Both the position numbers and the translations under genes were made by a program. Of a stretch of 64,000 bases of DNA, positions 46,591-60,284 are shown one piece after another (within the stretch, counting starts at the first letter, position 1; each line of letters begins with the position of its first letter). Origin of the DNA: Rapana venosa (lineage: Eukaryota > Mollusca > Gastropoda > Neogastropoda > Muricidae); the NCBI GenBank assembly GCA_028751875.1, contig CM054144.1:19212866-19276865 (forward strand). The letters run 5' to 3'. The notes beneath the pieces were generated by a model. It was not told the origin of the DNA. It saw only the letters and a program-made list of their open reading frames with translations, and made no database searches.

Positions 46591-46894
46591 AGAAAAAATA
46601 GAATTGAACCAATAAAGGTACCCCGCTTTTTTTTTTTCTTTCCCCCAAAATTTTGGGCCTTACTTTTCCCTTGTAAAAAGGCCTATTTGGGCAATGACAA
46701 TCCCTTGTGAAAGCTTTAAAAGGGCTTTCTTTTCTCTCAGTTAAAAAGTTTTAAATAATAATTGAAAAAATTAAGAAAAGGGTTTTTTTGAAAAATCGGG
46801 TTTTGTTGAAAAGTATTTGACCTACCCCTTTTTCTCCCAACCTAAATAAATTGTTTCATCCCTTTTTACTGAATCACACTTATCCCATGTATTT

Positions 46895-47175
46895 TTAGGA
46901 AAGTTTGGGTGTCAAACCCTGGTTATATTCCCTTGGGATAAAATAAAACCGGGCCCCCGTGTTGGGAACGCAGGGCAGAAAATCTTGGGGGCCCCACTTT
47001 AAAAATTTTGGTTCCGTTTTTCCGAAGAGTAGGCCTTTTTTGTCCCCCTTTGGAAACGATGAAAAAATTTTAAAAACCCCGCAAAAACACAGGGGGACTG
47101 GAGGGTAAAAAAGCACAGAATGCCTATTCCATTACCCTCTTTTATAAAAGAATAAATAAATAAATAAATAAATAG
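46895..47175 (+). mobile_element. SINE family A, copy 7, base-corrupted
   Basis: TTTTTCCGAAGAGTAGGCC at about 47015, GGAAACGATGAAAAAATTTT (47052), CAGAATGCCTATTCCATTAC and a TAAAAGAATAAATAAA tail follow the family order. It lies about 300 bp after the LINE. Confidence 0.7.
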
Positions 47176-49984
47176 AAGAGACCCCAAAAGCAATCGGGAA
47201 AACTGGATGTTTGAATGTTCATCAGTTGTGATCATTTAAATTTTTCAAGAAAATTGGTAAATTTTCAAAAAAACAGGGCACGAAAGCATCGGGCTAGAAA
47301 TCAAATTTGGGAAAAGGGAATAAAAAACCGTTTTTTAAAAAAGGCTTTTTTAACGAAATCCGGAAAAAAACGCTTAAACGGGTTCGATCGTTTTTGAACC
47401 CCCATTGGAGGGTATATCAAACCTTTTAAAAACAGAGTTAAGTTTTTGGGGAGATGTAAACATTTTTTTTAAACTTAAAATCTTTAATAAGGGGGAAAAT
47501 TTTGTTTGGTTGTATAAATTTAACACATTTAATTCCACACCCAAACACAAAAACCCACACCAGTCAAAACATTAAATTTTCTAAAATTTTCGGTTTTTTA
47601 ATACTGGATAATAAAACATCTTTTCCCCAAAAATTTTGGGGCTTAGTGATAATCACCAAAAATGCCCCAAAAGGGTTTTAGAAAAAAGTACTAAAATTTT
47701 CCCTAGTTTACAACCAAAAGTTTGTCTCCCCGCCCTTTTAAGCCCTTTTGATGCTAAAGGACTTCTTTTGACTTATGAAAACAAATTTTAAAAATTTTTC
47801 CTCATTATGCTAAATCCAGGTGAAGCACTTTTTGCTTGTATCACAGTTTTTTTCCCAATTTTGAAAGCATGCCCCCTTTTTAAGAAAAAACGAGTAAGAT
47901 TTAAAGAAAAAACCTCCAGGGTTACTGCCGTATTAAGCTCCATGGGGCGAAATTTGACAAACTATAAGAAAAAAGGGAAAAGATACGATTTTAAAAAACA
48001 AAAGGAAAAAAAAACCATAAAAAGACGCCCCGTAAAAAAACATTTCAAGGTCTCTTTCATAAAAAAAGACACAAAACTCTGTGGAAAGCAATAAACCCAA
48101 CGGCTTAAAAAAACTCAATATATGCTCCTTTTTCCCTTTTAAACCCGCTGTTTTCTAAAGATGCAAAAAAAATTTTTACTACAGTAGGCGAAAAAGTTGT
48201 GCTAGCTAAAAAAACCAATTCAATTTTTATCCACTTTGGGACAGTTTTTGGATCCATAAATGGGGAAATTTAAATTTGGTTTCTTTACGGGTTCATGAAT
48301 TTATAAAAAGAATTTTTGTTCTCTAAAACATCAAATGGGGGGACTTGGAGATGTAAAACAAATGTTAAGGGAAAAGCCCCCAATGATATTAAAGGGCATA
48401 TTCATATATTTATAATTTTTAAATTAAAAAAAAACCCTTTTTCTCCTGGGGCTTTCGAAAATTTAAAGTTTTACCCCTTTTTTAAATGGGGAAAGCCCAA
48501 AAACCCTAACCCCCTACTGCCCAAATTTTTCAATCCGTCTTTTTTAATTGTCTAACCCCTCCTAAAAAACAATCGGAAAAAATAACCCCCGCTTACTTTT
48601 AATAGCCATGTTTCTTTCAAAGCGGAGGGATTCATAAAAGTCTCTCTTTTCATACTCTGTTTAAATAGCTTCATAGAAAAAAGGGCCCATAAAAATTTTA
48701 AACGACCTTTTTTTTGGGTTTTCTATTTTTTGACTTTTGAAAAGGGCTTTTGAAAACCAAATTGGCCCCGGATCTTAAATATAAAATTTCCCTTTAATTT
48801 TAAATTTTAAAAGCCAGGTTGGGTCGACTTATATCCTCGTTTCTTAAAAAAAGAAGGCAGGCAGTTTGCAAAGATGTGTACTACCCTCTTTTATCCCCCC
48901 AAAAAACATATGGTGCCCCTTGGGATTTTTTTTCCCTTTGGACCGATTTTGTTCTTCAATATATCAAGGATCTTCCATTGAATCTTTACCTTCTTGTGAA
49001 CTGTTTTTTTGAGATACGACTTTTTCCCATACTAAGGATAAACACGAAAATGCAAAGGAGGGTTTTACAGAAAATAATGTAGTCATTTTTGGGAACTGTT
49101 TCAAAAACCCACACTGCTTTTCCCATCCTAAAATAATCCAAGTTCTGATAGCCACATCAAAAAAAAGAGACTTTTCCCAAAAAATTCTAAAATTTTTATG
49201 ATCTATTTTTAAAAAAAGAGGTTGATTCTCAAAAAAATTTTGCCTGACCTAAATGTTATAAATTTTTTGGGGGCCTAAATGTAAAAATATTTTTTTCTGG
49301 TTAACCCATAGGGTTCAATTTTATCAAAACCTTCCCAAAAAAGATTTTTTTCAGCCCCAAAAGAAAAAGCATTTATTTTCATAAAGCATCCCTCAAAATT
49401 TTTTTTAATTGCATATAAAAAAACCAAAAATTGATTATGCTTCCAAAATTTTGGGGGAATTAGCAATTAAAAACGGCCCCAAAACGATTGAGAGAAAATT
49501 TTTACAGTTTTTTCCTCAAATTAACATTTTCTCAAATCATATTTGCAAACTAAAAATCGAAAAAACCGATTTTTTTGCTTTTTAAATTTTAATTTTAAAA
49601 AAATTTCCCAAATAAAGTGCCCCTTAAGTAAAAAAAATATGTTTAATTTACACCAACCTTTTCAATGAAATATTTTTGGTCAAATATTCGGGGTTAAGTA
49701 GTATTCTATTTATTCCACGCCCAAGAAAAATTTTTAATGTCTTTCTTGGTTTTTTTAAGGGGAAAAAATAGGGAACCCCCTATTTTTTGTTTAAACTAAA
49801 ATAGAAAGGCCAAGTTTTCATCTTTTAAAAGAAAGCCTTCACAAAACATCTTTTTAAAACTGTTTTGCGGGGAATTTTGTATTTTTTCTTAAATTCTTCC
49901 CTGTAGTATAGTCTTTTGTCACCCCATTTCATTTTAAATTTTCCCAAACATAAATTTTTCCCACGTTTTTTTTTCCTTTGGCCC

Positions 49985-50130
49985 GTCTGTCTCCTTTTTG
50001 GTTTTTCCACTTTTCTTCTGTCCCCCTTTCTCCTCTCTCCTCTTCTCTTCCCTCCCCCTTTTCTCTCTCGTTTCCCCTCTTTTTGTCCTTTTTCCAGTTT
50101 TTTTTCCCCTGTATCTGTCTACGTTCTTTT
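49985..50130. repeat. pyrimidine-rich tract in degraded region
   Basis: CT-rich sequence, probably a former (TC)n microsatellite. A second one lies at 50430-50525. Confidence 0.6.
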
Positions 50131-51714
50131 TTAATGGTTTTGTCCTTTTAATTTTTTTTGGGTTTTGGGCTTGTTTAAAATTTTTGGGTTTTGTTTTTCT
50201 TTTTTTCCCTTTTTTTGTTTCCCTTGTATAAACGTCCCCGTCCCTGATCTATTTTTGTCATTAGTTATAGTTTTGGTTTAAACCATTTCACTTTTCCCTT
50301 TTTCCCATTTGGTAAATTTGGAAAAATGGGGAACATAACTTTTTGAATATGCCCTTCTTTTTTTTATTGCGAGAGCAGGGTGTAAAAACCCCCGAGCTTC
50401 CCCTTTTTCCTAAATAAAACTTTGGGGGTTCCCTCTTCCTCTCTCTCTCTCCCCTCCCCTTCTCCCTCCCTTTCTCTTCTCTTCTCCCCTCTCTCCCCTC
50501 CCCCCCCTCCCTCTCTTTTCCCCCAAGGCCTACAAGTTTGTATTAGCCTGAGCAGGAGGATTTCTGGGTAAAAGGGAAACAGTATAGTTTTATGAAACAA
50601 AGTCATAGGGGGCCGGTCCACAGTACTTTTTAAAAATAAAAAATAATAATTGTTTCATTGTTTTTTCCCACTATGTAGTATTAACGCAGTGCTGGTTGAA
50701 GATTCCGTTTAACCCTAAAAAAGGGATTTCAAGGTTCCTTTGTATAAATTTAAATTTTTTCCTTTGGTATTTAGCATGGCATTGTGTAAAATGCCAGACG
50801 GTCAATCCCATGCAAATACACTTGAAGCTGTTCATTTTCCCCAAAATTAAATTATGGATTAAATGATCAAAATTTCAGATGGGGGTTTTTGGCCCCGGGG
50901 GGTTAAAAACGTATGGTTTGCTTTAAAAATGCGTCTTAGCAAAAAACTTAAATTAAAAAACTTAAAACAGCTTTTGCTTAAAGAGCGAAACAAAAACGAA
51001 AGATCCATTTCTAAAGATAAGAGAATTGAAATGTGGTCCCAAATAAGAGAGAGAGAAAAGCCAATAAAAAAAATTTCACAAGAAGTACTTTTTTTCCCCC
51101 CTTTTTTGGGGCTTGCCCTTCCAAAGGGGAAGGGTTTGACAAATGCACATTTTAATCAGTCCTAGGTATTATATATAAAAATTTTTAATATATAATTGAA
51201 AAATATAGTGAAAAAAAACAAGTGCGGGTAACCCGTTAAGTTTCATTCACATTATAAAAATAAATTTTTGCCAAGATTTCGAAAAAAAAATCCCTAAAAA
51301 AAAAACTTAAAGGCAGTTTTGGGGAATAATTAACGCCCAAAAGTTTTTGGCCTCCCCACTATTTTTCAGTCCGGTTAACACTTTCAAAGGTAGGCAGTAA
51401 TTTAATCCTCACTCACTAATCCTTGGGGTACAACAGCAAGAACCCTCCAAAATTTCCCAAATGTCTAATGTTGCCCTAAAAATAAAAAAGATTTTGGGTT
51501 TGTGGTCTACCATCCCTGCCAGAAAAAAATGAAAATAGAGAAGGAAATTTTTTGAAAAAAAAATAGGGGAAAAAATTGTTTTTGAAAAAAAGTGGCTAAT
51601 GAATCTTTGTCCCTTTGTTTTTTGGGAAACCCTTTTTTTCCTATCAAAAGGTGAAAGGGAGTATAAAGTCTTTTTCCGGGGGGGCCCCCCCCAAGGGTCT
51701 TTTTTTGGGATAAA

Positions 51715-51835
51715 TAAAATATATTATATAAATATATATATATATATTTATAAATAAAATATTTATATATATATGGAGAGAGAGAGAGAAAAAAAAAAGG
51801 AGAGAGAGAGAGAGAGAGGAGAGAGGGGAAAAGAG
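51715..51835. repeat. AT and GA microsatellites in degraded region
   Basis: (AT)n-like segment followed by (GA)n. Confidence 0.75.
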
Positions 51836-53239
51836 AGGCACAGCTGTTTTCATCTTCATTTTCTTATTTTTCCCACCCCCGCAATTTTTACTTTACCTAA
51901 AGCTTCCTCAGGCTGAATTTTTTTATTTCAGGTCTCTAAGATATTAAAATCTGTGAATTTTAAAACTATTCCGATGGGGCCCACTTTTGCCCGTATATCT
52001 CCATACTGCTTTGTGTGTGACAGGCACTTACGGAGTTCCATATCTTTTCTTTTGTTCAGGTTGCCCTTTGGATTTTTTTTGCGGTTATATTTTTTAAAAG
52101 ATAAAAAAAAAATTCTGGGGCAAGATTTAAAAAAAAAAAAAAAGCCCCAATCCCGGGGCCCTTTTTAAAGAAGCCCTTTCTTAAAGGGGAAACCCAGGGG
52201 GGTGGTTTTATAAAGTTCTTTTTCACTGGGGGGTTTTAAACCCCCCCTGTGTTTTAAAATTGGTGATGCCATCTCAATCTCTTGTCCAGGTATGTGTCCC
52301 CATCACCAAACTGATTCATTGGTTTTTTTTGGTGTGAGAACAAAGCAATCTGGTACGTTCATAGTGATAAAACGTGCTGGAGAAATTGTTGCCATCAAAA
52401 TTTGGGGAACCTTTTTTAAAGTTTCTTTTCCCCTGGAAATTTAATTTTTAAAAATGTCCTTAGATTGGTTTTTTTTTGGGAAAAATTCTTCCCTTTTTGT
52501 TTTTTTTTTTTTCTGTAAGGGGTTTGGGCTGTTTTTTAAATGCTTTTTTTGTTTGTCCGGGGGTACGGGACAGTTTTGGGTTTTAGTTGACGTAAACCCA
52601 TGTTTTCTTTCAGGGAAAATCGCAGTATTGCTGTTTGGGCTTTTTTTAGTTTTAAAAACCCTTTTCCCCCAGCCTGCCCTGACTCTCTACTGCCTCCCCA
52701 GGTCTATCTTCTTATTTGTGCCAAAAATTTTATTTTTTTGCATACCAATTTCTACCGCTATCCCCATCCTTTTTGAAAAAAGTCTTCCCCACTTTTTCCC
52801 GTGGGGTAAAAAAGTTTTAGAGATCATCGGGAAAATCTGAAGAGGTTTTTTAAATTTTAAAACTTCGTTTTTTTTCCCGGCCCGCTAAAAGTTTAAATTT
52901 TTTTAAATTTAAAAACCCGAAATTTAAAAAAAGCATGGGAAACCAAAACGTTTTTAAATTCCTTTTTTTTTTTTCCCCAACAATTTTTTTTGCCTTCAAA
53001 TTTCACCCATTGGGTATGTAGGGTTGTTAAGGTTGGGGGAAGTATTAATTCATCTCCAAAAAGGGTTTCTTTAAAGGGGGGCAGGGACGTGGGTTTCAGT
53101 ACAGGGAAATTAAAAATAGTTTTTGATAAAAAACCCCCCCAATTCTGCGACAAACCCCTCCCCCAAACCCACAGTTCAGGGACAACAGTAAAACCGGGGC
53201 TAAAAACACAACTGTTTCAGTTTTTGTTTATATAAAATT

Positions 53240-53305
53240 TTATGATATACATTTATATATATATATTATATATATATACATTTATATTAAAATAAATATA
53301 AAATA
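53240..53305. repeat. (AT)n microsatellite in degraded region
   Basis: ATATAT-rich block with TTTA breaks. Confidence 0.75.
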
Positions 53306-56300
53306 ATTTTAAAAGGGGGTGTGTTGGGGTGCGCGCGCCCTGTGTGTGTCTTTTAATTATAGACAAAAGGGGAAAAAGTTTTCATTTTGACTCACTTGGG
53401 AAAAAAGTTTTAAAAAATGTATTAACCCAAAAAACCATGAAAAAGTTGTACTACACTCAAAAAATTTTTTCTAATACCCAAACCCCTTACAAATTTTTAA
53501 AAAAAAAAAATGACACTGTCACAGTTTTTTTTGACCAAAACAGTGCTCCCAAAAAAAGAAAACCCAAAAACTGGGGTTCACAGAAATGGGAAAGAGTTTT
53601 GACAGGAAAGAAAAATGACAGCCCAGATAACAGCAAATTGCAAAGTAGTACACCTTTATTTTTTGTGACCGGGGGAAAAAATTTCGTCCTTTAAGGGGGC
53701 TCCTGATTTTATTTCTTTAAAACTTCCAGCTTTTTTGAATTATACAAAAAAATTAAAAGCAACGGCTTTGTTATATAAAACGAACATTTCCCGCTCTTTA
53801 AATTAAAACTTTCCTAAGTTGGGGTACTTTTGGGTTTTTGCAATACAATGTGGAAAAATGCACACGCACCCCACAAAGGGGTGCGCGGGCACACGCACCC
53901 CCCATTTTTGCGCACACCCTTTTTGGTTTTGCTGAATTTAGCTCCTTTTACTAGTGTTTCTTAAAATTTTAATACACTGACTTTTTGACATTGCTTACAT
54001 TAGTTATTTTATCCGCACAGTGTTTTAAACCCAAAAATTTCCCCTTAATTGCAAAGTAGAAAAACACCTACCTCCAGATACTTTGGTTTCCCTTTAGGCC
54101 CCTTCTGTCCTATTCATCGAAACCCCGGGAATGATAACACTTTGTAACAAAACAGAAAGCAAAAAGCCAAAAAAAAAAAAAAGAAAGAAACAAAAGGGAA
54201 AAACCCCGAAAAAAATTTAATCATAAAAGAGATGGATTTAAGAGGTTTTTTCCAACCCCCCGGGCCCTTCTGCGCCCCTGAGCAAAAAAAGTGGAAAAAA
54301 AGCCTTGTGTGAAGATAACAGAAAATATTTTTTTTCCCCCCAGATCAGAAAAAGTTAGGACACAGGCATTTGGGAAAAAGGACGGGGTACTTAGTGGGTT
54401 TAGCAAACATTAAAAAGTAGCACTAAATGGGTTGGGGACTATTTTTCGCACCTGGGTTTTAGTACAAACAAACCCCCTTTCCCCGCCGTAAATCGGTTAA
54501 ACCCCCCCTTTTCAGGCTTGGGGAAGGGGAAAGCAATGATGGAGAGGAGATAGGTGCAGCCCCCAAAAAGTGAGTTTAGATTGTTTTTGCTCAAAAAGTT
54601 TTGTTTTTTTGGTCCCAGATGTTTTTATTTTCAATACTTGTTTTTTTTTTTGACCTTGGACCTTTTAATTGTCAAAAAACAACAAAATTTTTGGGTTTTA
54701 GCTTTGGGGGTTTTTTTATTGGGTTTAAAATAACAGTTTGGGTTTTTACCCAAAAAAGTTTTTAAAAATTTTCCCAAAAACTATACCTTTTAATTTTTTT
54801 CATAAAAATAAACTATTTTTAAAAATTTTTAATATTCCACATGTAAAATATTTGTTTTGGGGTCTTTTGGGAATAGTCACACCTTTACTATTTTTGCTTA
54901 AAAGGTTTAAATTTTTCAAAATTTTAAAACCGGGTTTTTGTTGGGGTGTGTATATGCATGGTGTGATGGAGGTGTGGGGTTTAAATCTACTAACAGCTGA
55001 TTACAAAAGGGAGGGCTTGTCTTAAACCAATGTGGCATTTTTATAGACCCAAAAATCCCCCCCAAGGCTGTGTTTCTAATTTTAAAAAATAAAAATAATA
55101 AATTTATGATCCTCCCCCAATTTTTTTATGAAAACGCTTGTGGTTTTGTCTGTTTGCTGTGAAAGGGAAAGGTTTGTTTTAATTAAATACTTTAAGGTAT
55201 TGGGGATCTGAGTTTTCTGTCATTTTATTTAAACTTGTTTTTACCCGGGATTGGTTTGACTTTTTTGAAATAAAACACTTTTTTTTTAAAATTTAAACTT
55301 AAAAATATTTTGCAAAAAATTAACGAAGTTTTTCAACTTTAAAAAAATCCCCAAACCCAATTTTTCAAATTTTTTAGGCCCCGCCGACCACAAAGGCCAA
55401 TCGGGGCTGGCAAATCGGAAAAAAAATTTAAAACCCCAAATCAAAATGTGCAAAACCCCATAATTATAAAGATTTTAAAAAAGAGCTTAAATCAACCCCC
55501 CCTGGGAAATTTTTTTTATCAAAAACCTTTGCCACCACAAAGATCAACCCCGAACGGTCACCGCATTGTGGGTGAAAACCCCAAACAACCACCAAAAAAG
55601 ATATTAAAAAACCCAAAAACCCGAATTTTCCCTTTAAAGCCTTGCTCCTTTTGTGACCAACTTTTAAAATCCAATTACATCAGACGGGGGAAAACCTGAT
55701 TCTCTCAGGAAAAAAAAAAAGGTGCCCGGGGGAACAAACAAAAAAAGGACTTTTGGGAAATCCCGGGGAAAAAAAACCTTGGCCTAAACACTTTGGGCAT
55801 CTTGACACTCCCTAAAGGGAGATGCTTGATGGTTACCCCACATCTCAAATCTCACACATGGGGTTTTCCCCCAAACCCTTTGCAAATATTTATTTATATT
55901 TAAATGACCCGTGTTAGGGCCCGGGGGGACTCTGTTGTTCCCTTTTTGGGTTTTTTGGGACTCATAATAAAATTGTTTTTAAGTAAGGGGGAATCTGAAA
56001 AAAATTTTGTCTGTTGGGGATTCCATTCCCCTTGCCAAAGGTCCCGCGCCCTAAGTTTACATTTTAAGGGTTTTGTTCTTTTCGTTTTTTGGCAAGTAGA
56101 TTAGAAACTCGTTCCGTGTCTCACATGACAATGGGTCAAAAACCCTTTCGTTGCCCCCAAAACCCCCTGTACCCCCGAAAACCAAACCAAAACAAATATT
56201 TTACCCTTCCATCCAAGGACGTATCATTTGTAGAACCCCGGGAAACTTAGGAAAGATTTTTGGTTCCCAAAAAGCAAAAAGCCTCCAAAGCTGAGAGGGT

Positions 56301-57214
56301 ATCGCAATAGCAACGAACCCTTCTCTCCAGGGCAACCCATTTTGTCAGCAAAAAAAATGCTGACCTCAAGAATAACACGTTTATGTGGGAACTGAAAGTA
56401 AAAACCAAACGCTTGTCTTGGTCGTCGTTTTTTTAAGTTTAAAAAACGGGAGGGAATTTTTTTTAAACGCCCCGCCAAGTGTTTTGGGGCCCCGTTTTCC
56501 CTTTGCTTTTTGTTAAAACCCCTTTTATCTGGGTTTATACAAATTTTTTTTCCAAAGAGTTAAACTTTTGGGCCCAATACCCTTTTGCTTTTAAAAAAAC
56601 TGATTTCAGCTTTAAAATCCACCCCCCACTGAAAAACAAGAAGCGTTTTACCCCACGCACAGCAAAAAAAAAAACCTTTTGTTTTTTTACTTTATCTAAA
56701 TCCCCCGTTCAGCCTTTGGGCAGGGTTTCCCCATATATAATACAATGTTTTATACTTGTTTGTTGTTTTTAAACTTGACACCCTTAGGGGTAAATATAAA
56801 ATCCAAAAAAGCAAAGATAAATGGATTTTTCCCAAGACTTATGCGCAAATTTTTGCCAGATTAATAAATTTTTCCCCTTGGGGGTTTGTCATCTGCTTTT
56901 GGTATTGTTTTGCTTTTTTTTTTTGCTTAGCGGTTGTTCTTGTTTTTTCTCCACTTTTTTGTTAAACTTCTGTCTTCTTTGCGTTTTCTTCTTTTTTACC
57001 TGTTTTTTTGTTTTATTGGGGCTTTTTTTTAATTCCTTTTTCTTTACTTTTACTTCCGTTTTTTTGGGTTCTTTCGTTTTTCCTTTTTTCTTAAGCTTTT
57101 TTTTTTTTCAAATAACGTTTAATTTTTTATTAAAAATTACAAACCCTTATGGGAAAAAAAGAAAAACAAATATATACACTCCGCCCTTTTTTTTGAACTT
57201 TCTCTTTAACCCAC

Positions 57215-57355
57215 GCAAAGCACGCACGCACGCCCCGAAAAGCACACACGCACGCACGCACGCACGCACGCACGCACCACGCACGCAAAACACCCACCAC
57301 ACACACAAACACACACCAAAACACACACACGCACGAAAGAGCACGCACGTACGCA
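57215..57355. repeat. ACGC/AC microsatellite in degraded region
   Basis: ACGC tetranucleotides pass into AC-rich sequence. A similar AC/ACGC block occurs at 58630-58760 and another AC-rich block at 58910-59050. Confidence 0.85.
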
Positions 57356-58774
57356 ATAAAAAAATGGGCATCTTGGGAAAACGTTTCCCCCCTTAACCCC
57401 ACCCTTTTTTTAAACCCAAATTAAAATTCTAAATTTTCTTAAAAAAAATTTCCCCCTCTTTTTCTAAAAACCCCCAGGTAAGTCCATTCCCTATCCTTTC
57501 TCCCAACACTCACAAGACGACCTAGCCTTTAAATTCTTACGCCCCTTTTCCCCCATTAAATACCACTTTCCCCCCCCCCCCACCCCATCCCCCCCCTTTC
57601 TGCTAACATCCCATTTTTTCTAAGACACCCTTTCCCCAGCTAATATCGCAAGAAAAAAAAAAAATTTTTTTTTTCAGTGTCCCTCTTGTATCATATATCC
57701 ACCTGCCCTTTTGGTTTCCCCCATGTGGGGCCAAAGTTTAAAAAATAAAAAGGTTGTGGAAAGGTTAGTGTTTTAATTAGCAAAATAACTGGGGGGGGCT
57801 GTCGGTCAGCTGGTTGTCTGCCTGTAGCAGCATGCTGTTTAAAACCAAAGGCAGGAGATACATTGGGACCCCGCTTTTGACACAATGGTTTGGAAAATTT
57901 TTTTAAAAAAAAAAAAAAACCCAACGCTTCTATAAACAACCCCAGTTTTTTATGTAGCTTAACTGACGGATATTTTTTCAAATTTTTCCCAAATTTTGGA
58001 ATACCTCAAGGGGATTTCCCGCATCTTTTTTTTCAAATAAGGGTGTGGGCGTTTTAAAAATTAAAAATAAATAGATAAACCCAAAGGAACAAACCCAAAA
58101 GTACAGTTTTTTTGGCTTGTTTTTTGCATTTCCCCCTTGTTTACTTACAATTTCCAGCTCTTAAAAACGCCGAATTCCCGGCCCTTTTTTATTTGCGAAA
58201 AACGCGTACATTCCCCCAAAAATAACCAAGTTGGGAAATTTTGGAACGAAAATTTTAATAGCCCTAAAGAAAAACCCCCGCCAGAAAAAAACACCCCTTT
58301 TTTCGCGCTAGCCTTATAAATTTCCCTTTTTCTGGGCCCTACAAAATTTTTTCTGCTTTTTTCCCTTTTGTAAAAGGAACCCTTTGTAAAGCACTAAGGA
58401 TATAAACCCCCCCCCCCCCCCCAAAAACCCCCCCAAAAAAACCCCCCCAAAAAACATCAAAAAAATTTGCCCCAAAAAACCCGCTCCTTAATTTGGAATT
58501 GTTGATTATTTCCCAAAAACCAGCCGCACATAAATTTTCACCCTCCAAGTTTTTTACCTTAAACCCAGTTACAAAAAAATTACGGGTTTCCCTCCTCTCC
58601 CCCGAAAATATTTAAAAAAAGTCATTGGGTCATATGCACACACGTGCGGCAAAACCCCACAAAACACACATACAAAACCCCACATGCCGCACGCACGCAT
58701 GCTCCGCACGCGCGCGCACACACACCACAACACACACCACACACATCGCACCCATAACCCCCCCCAAACCCTTT

Positions 58775-58925
58775 TCAAACATGTTAAAACGGTTCCCACC
58801 TTTTAAAAAAGTAGACTATTATGTTCCGGGAGGAAAGGATGACAAAACTTTCGAAACCCCTACACATGGTGACAATGTAAAAAAGCAATGAGTGCTTAGC
58901 CATAACTTCGAAATACACCCCACAT
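58775..58925 (+). mobile_element. SINE family A, copy 8, base-corrupted fragment
   Basis: ATGTTAAAACGGTTCCCACC (58780), AAAAAAGTAGACTATTATGTT and GGAAAGGATGACAAAACTTT follow the body of the family, then AATGAGTGCTTAGCCATAAC toward the tail. Confidence 0.65.
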
Positions 58926-59411
58926 ACACAAAGGGACACCATACAAGCACATACAAGCACACCAAAACACACCCCAAAACCCAAAAACACACACACACAC
59001 CCCCCCAAGCAAAACACAACACAACCAAAACGGCCCAAAACACCCCCACACTTTTGCCATGCACTTAATTTTTCCCCCGTTATGTTTATTCCCACCCAGT
59101 TTTTTTCGCTAATGATGACAATAAAAACTAAACCGGGGCCCAAGAGAGAAAGAGGAGAGACAAAAGAGAAAGAGACAAAAGACAAAAGAAGGGGTGGGGT
59201 GGGGTGGGGGTCAAGGGGAAAAACAGACTCAGATAGAAAAAAGGGAAAGAGACATTTTTAAACATAGGAAAAAGGGGCCTTTTATTTTTTTAAAATTTTG
59301 TTCAATTTTGTTTTAAAAAAAAATAGAGTATTAAATTTAATTATTTGCTTTTTTCAGCAATAGAACCAAAATTTTGGGTTTTTTCATAAAAAAATGTATG
59401 TGGGTGTTTAG

Positions 59412-59545
59412 TGTTTATGTATTCTTTTATTTCGAGGATAATGGAATAAACACTAATGTGCTTTTTTACACCCAGACCCCGTGTGTATGCAGTTTTGTAA
59501 ATGCTTTCATCCTTTTTGCAATAGTGCATAATGGGTGCATGCACA
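59412..59545 (-). mobile_element. SINE family A, copy 9, 3' fragment
   Basis: TTTATTTCGAGGATAATGGA, TGTGCTTTTTTACACCCAGA and CCGTGTGTATGCAGTTTTGT match the 3' part of the family. The match stops near 59545, so the tRNA head and central part are absent. Confidence 0.8.
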
Positions 59546-60180
59546 TACTGGTGCGCGCATGCTGTTTGCGATTTTACTCTGCGAGTTTATGACTGTATTT
59601 TTGCTGGTGTTAACGTGCTTTTTATACTGTGATGGATGCGTATTGTAGCCTGCGCGAATTTTTCTGTGAAATATTTTTGAATGATATTTGAATTGAATTG
59701 ACTTGACTTTGTTCTCAATTCACTTCCACTGCACATCACCATTTTCACTACCTCCTCTTAGTTTATTTTGGTTCAAGTATTAGGCAACACTTGCGTCGAA
59801 ATTATCTTTTATCTGCTTGGTAGTAACTTTAGTTCAAAGTGTTCAAATCTGCTCTTGTTAGATTTAGCTTGATCTCTTGCATGCTTCAAATTAATATTTT
59901 ACCGTTTGCTAGTCCTTCTTCGTTTCCTCCACACACTCACACGTATTTGAACCTGCATCTAATTTTCCGCATGGAAATGTATCTGTATCATCATCCCTAA
60001 GGATAATACTTTCGATAGACAAGCCTCGACTTTCAAGGGTTTTCAAAGAGGTGTTTGTCACGGGTTGTCACTTTGGGCATTTTCAAAAGGATTCAATGTC
60101 TAGGATCTAATACTCCTCACTTTGTGTTTAAAGTATAACCAAAAAAATCGCCAATACGAAGTCCATATAAAACAGAAGGT
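59546..60180. other. AT-rich non-coding stretch
   Basis: Normal-quality sequence without a recognised gene. Confidence 0.5.
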
Positions 60181-60184
60181 AATC

Positions 60185-60262
60185 ACTAATGTGTTTTACT
60201 TTGTCAATAGATACATTGTTTAGATGTGTTAGCTTCAGATGTTTTCATGTTTCAATAGTTAC
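60185..60262. repeat. ~48-bp minisatellite, left remnant
   Basis: About one and a half units with the phrases TTAGCTTCAGATGTTTTCAT, TTTCAATAGTTACACAGG and TTTGTCAATAGATACATTG. They match the array at 62055-62455. Confidence 0.6.
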
Positions 60263-60284
60263 ACAGGTTAATTTGTTCAGCAAG

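Larger units (their letters stand above)
42540..59400. other. degraded consensus region, homopolymer-rich
   Basis: For nearly 17 kb, runs of four or more identical bases (A, T, C and G alike) replace normal complexity. Where a known element lies underneath (SINE A at 46895 and 58778, LINE at 43780) it can be followed, but bases are replaced by copies of their neighbours; for example the family phrase AGGCCATTGTGTG appears as AGGCCTTTTTTGT. Open frames in this region should not be taken as genes. I infer poor base calls or failed polishing. Confidence 0.8.

Noticed and set aside
56821..57396. A 191-codon frame rich in Phe and Leu resembling a membrane protein
   Set aside because: It lies in the degraded homopolymer-rich region; T runs create the Phe codons.
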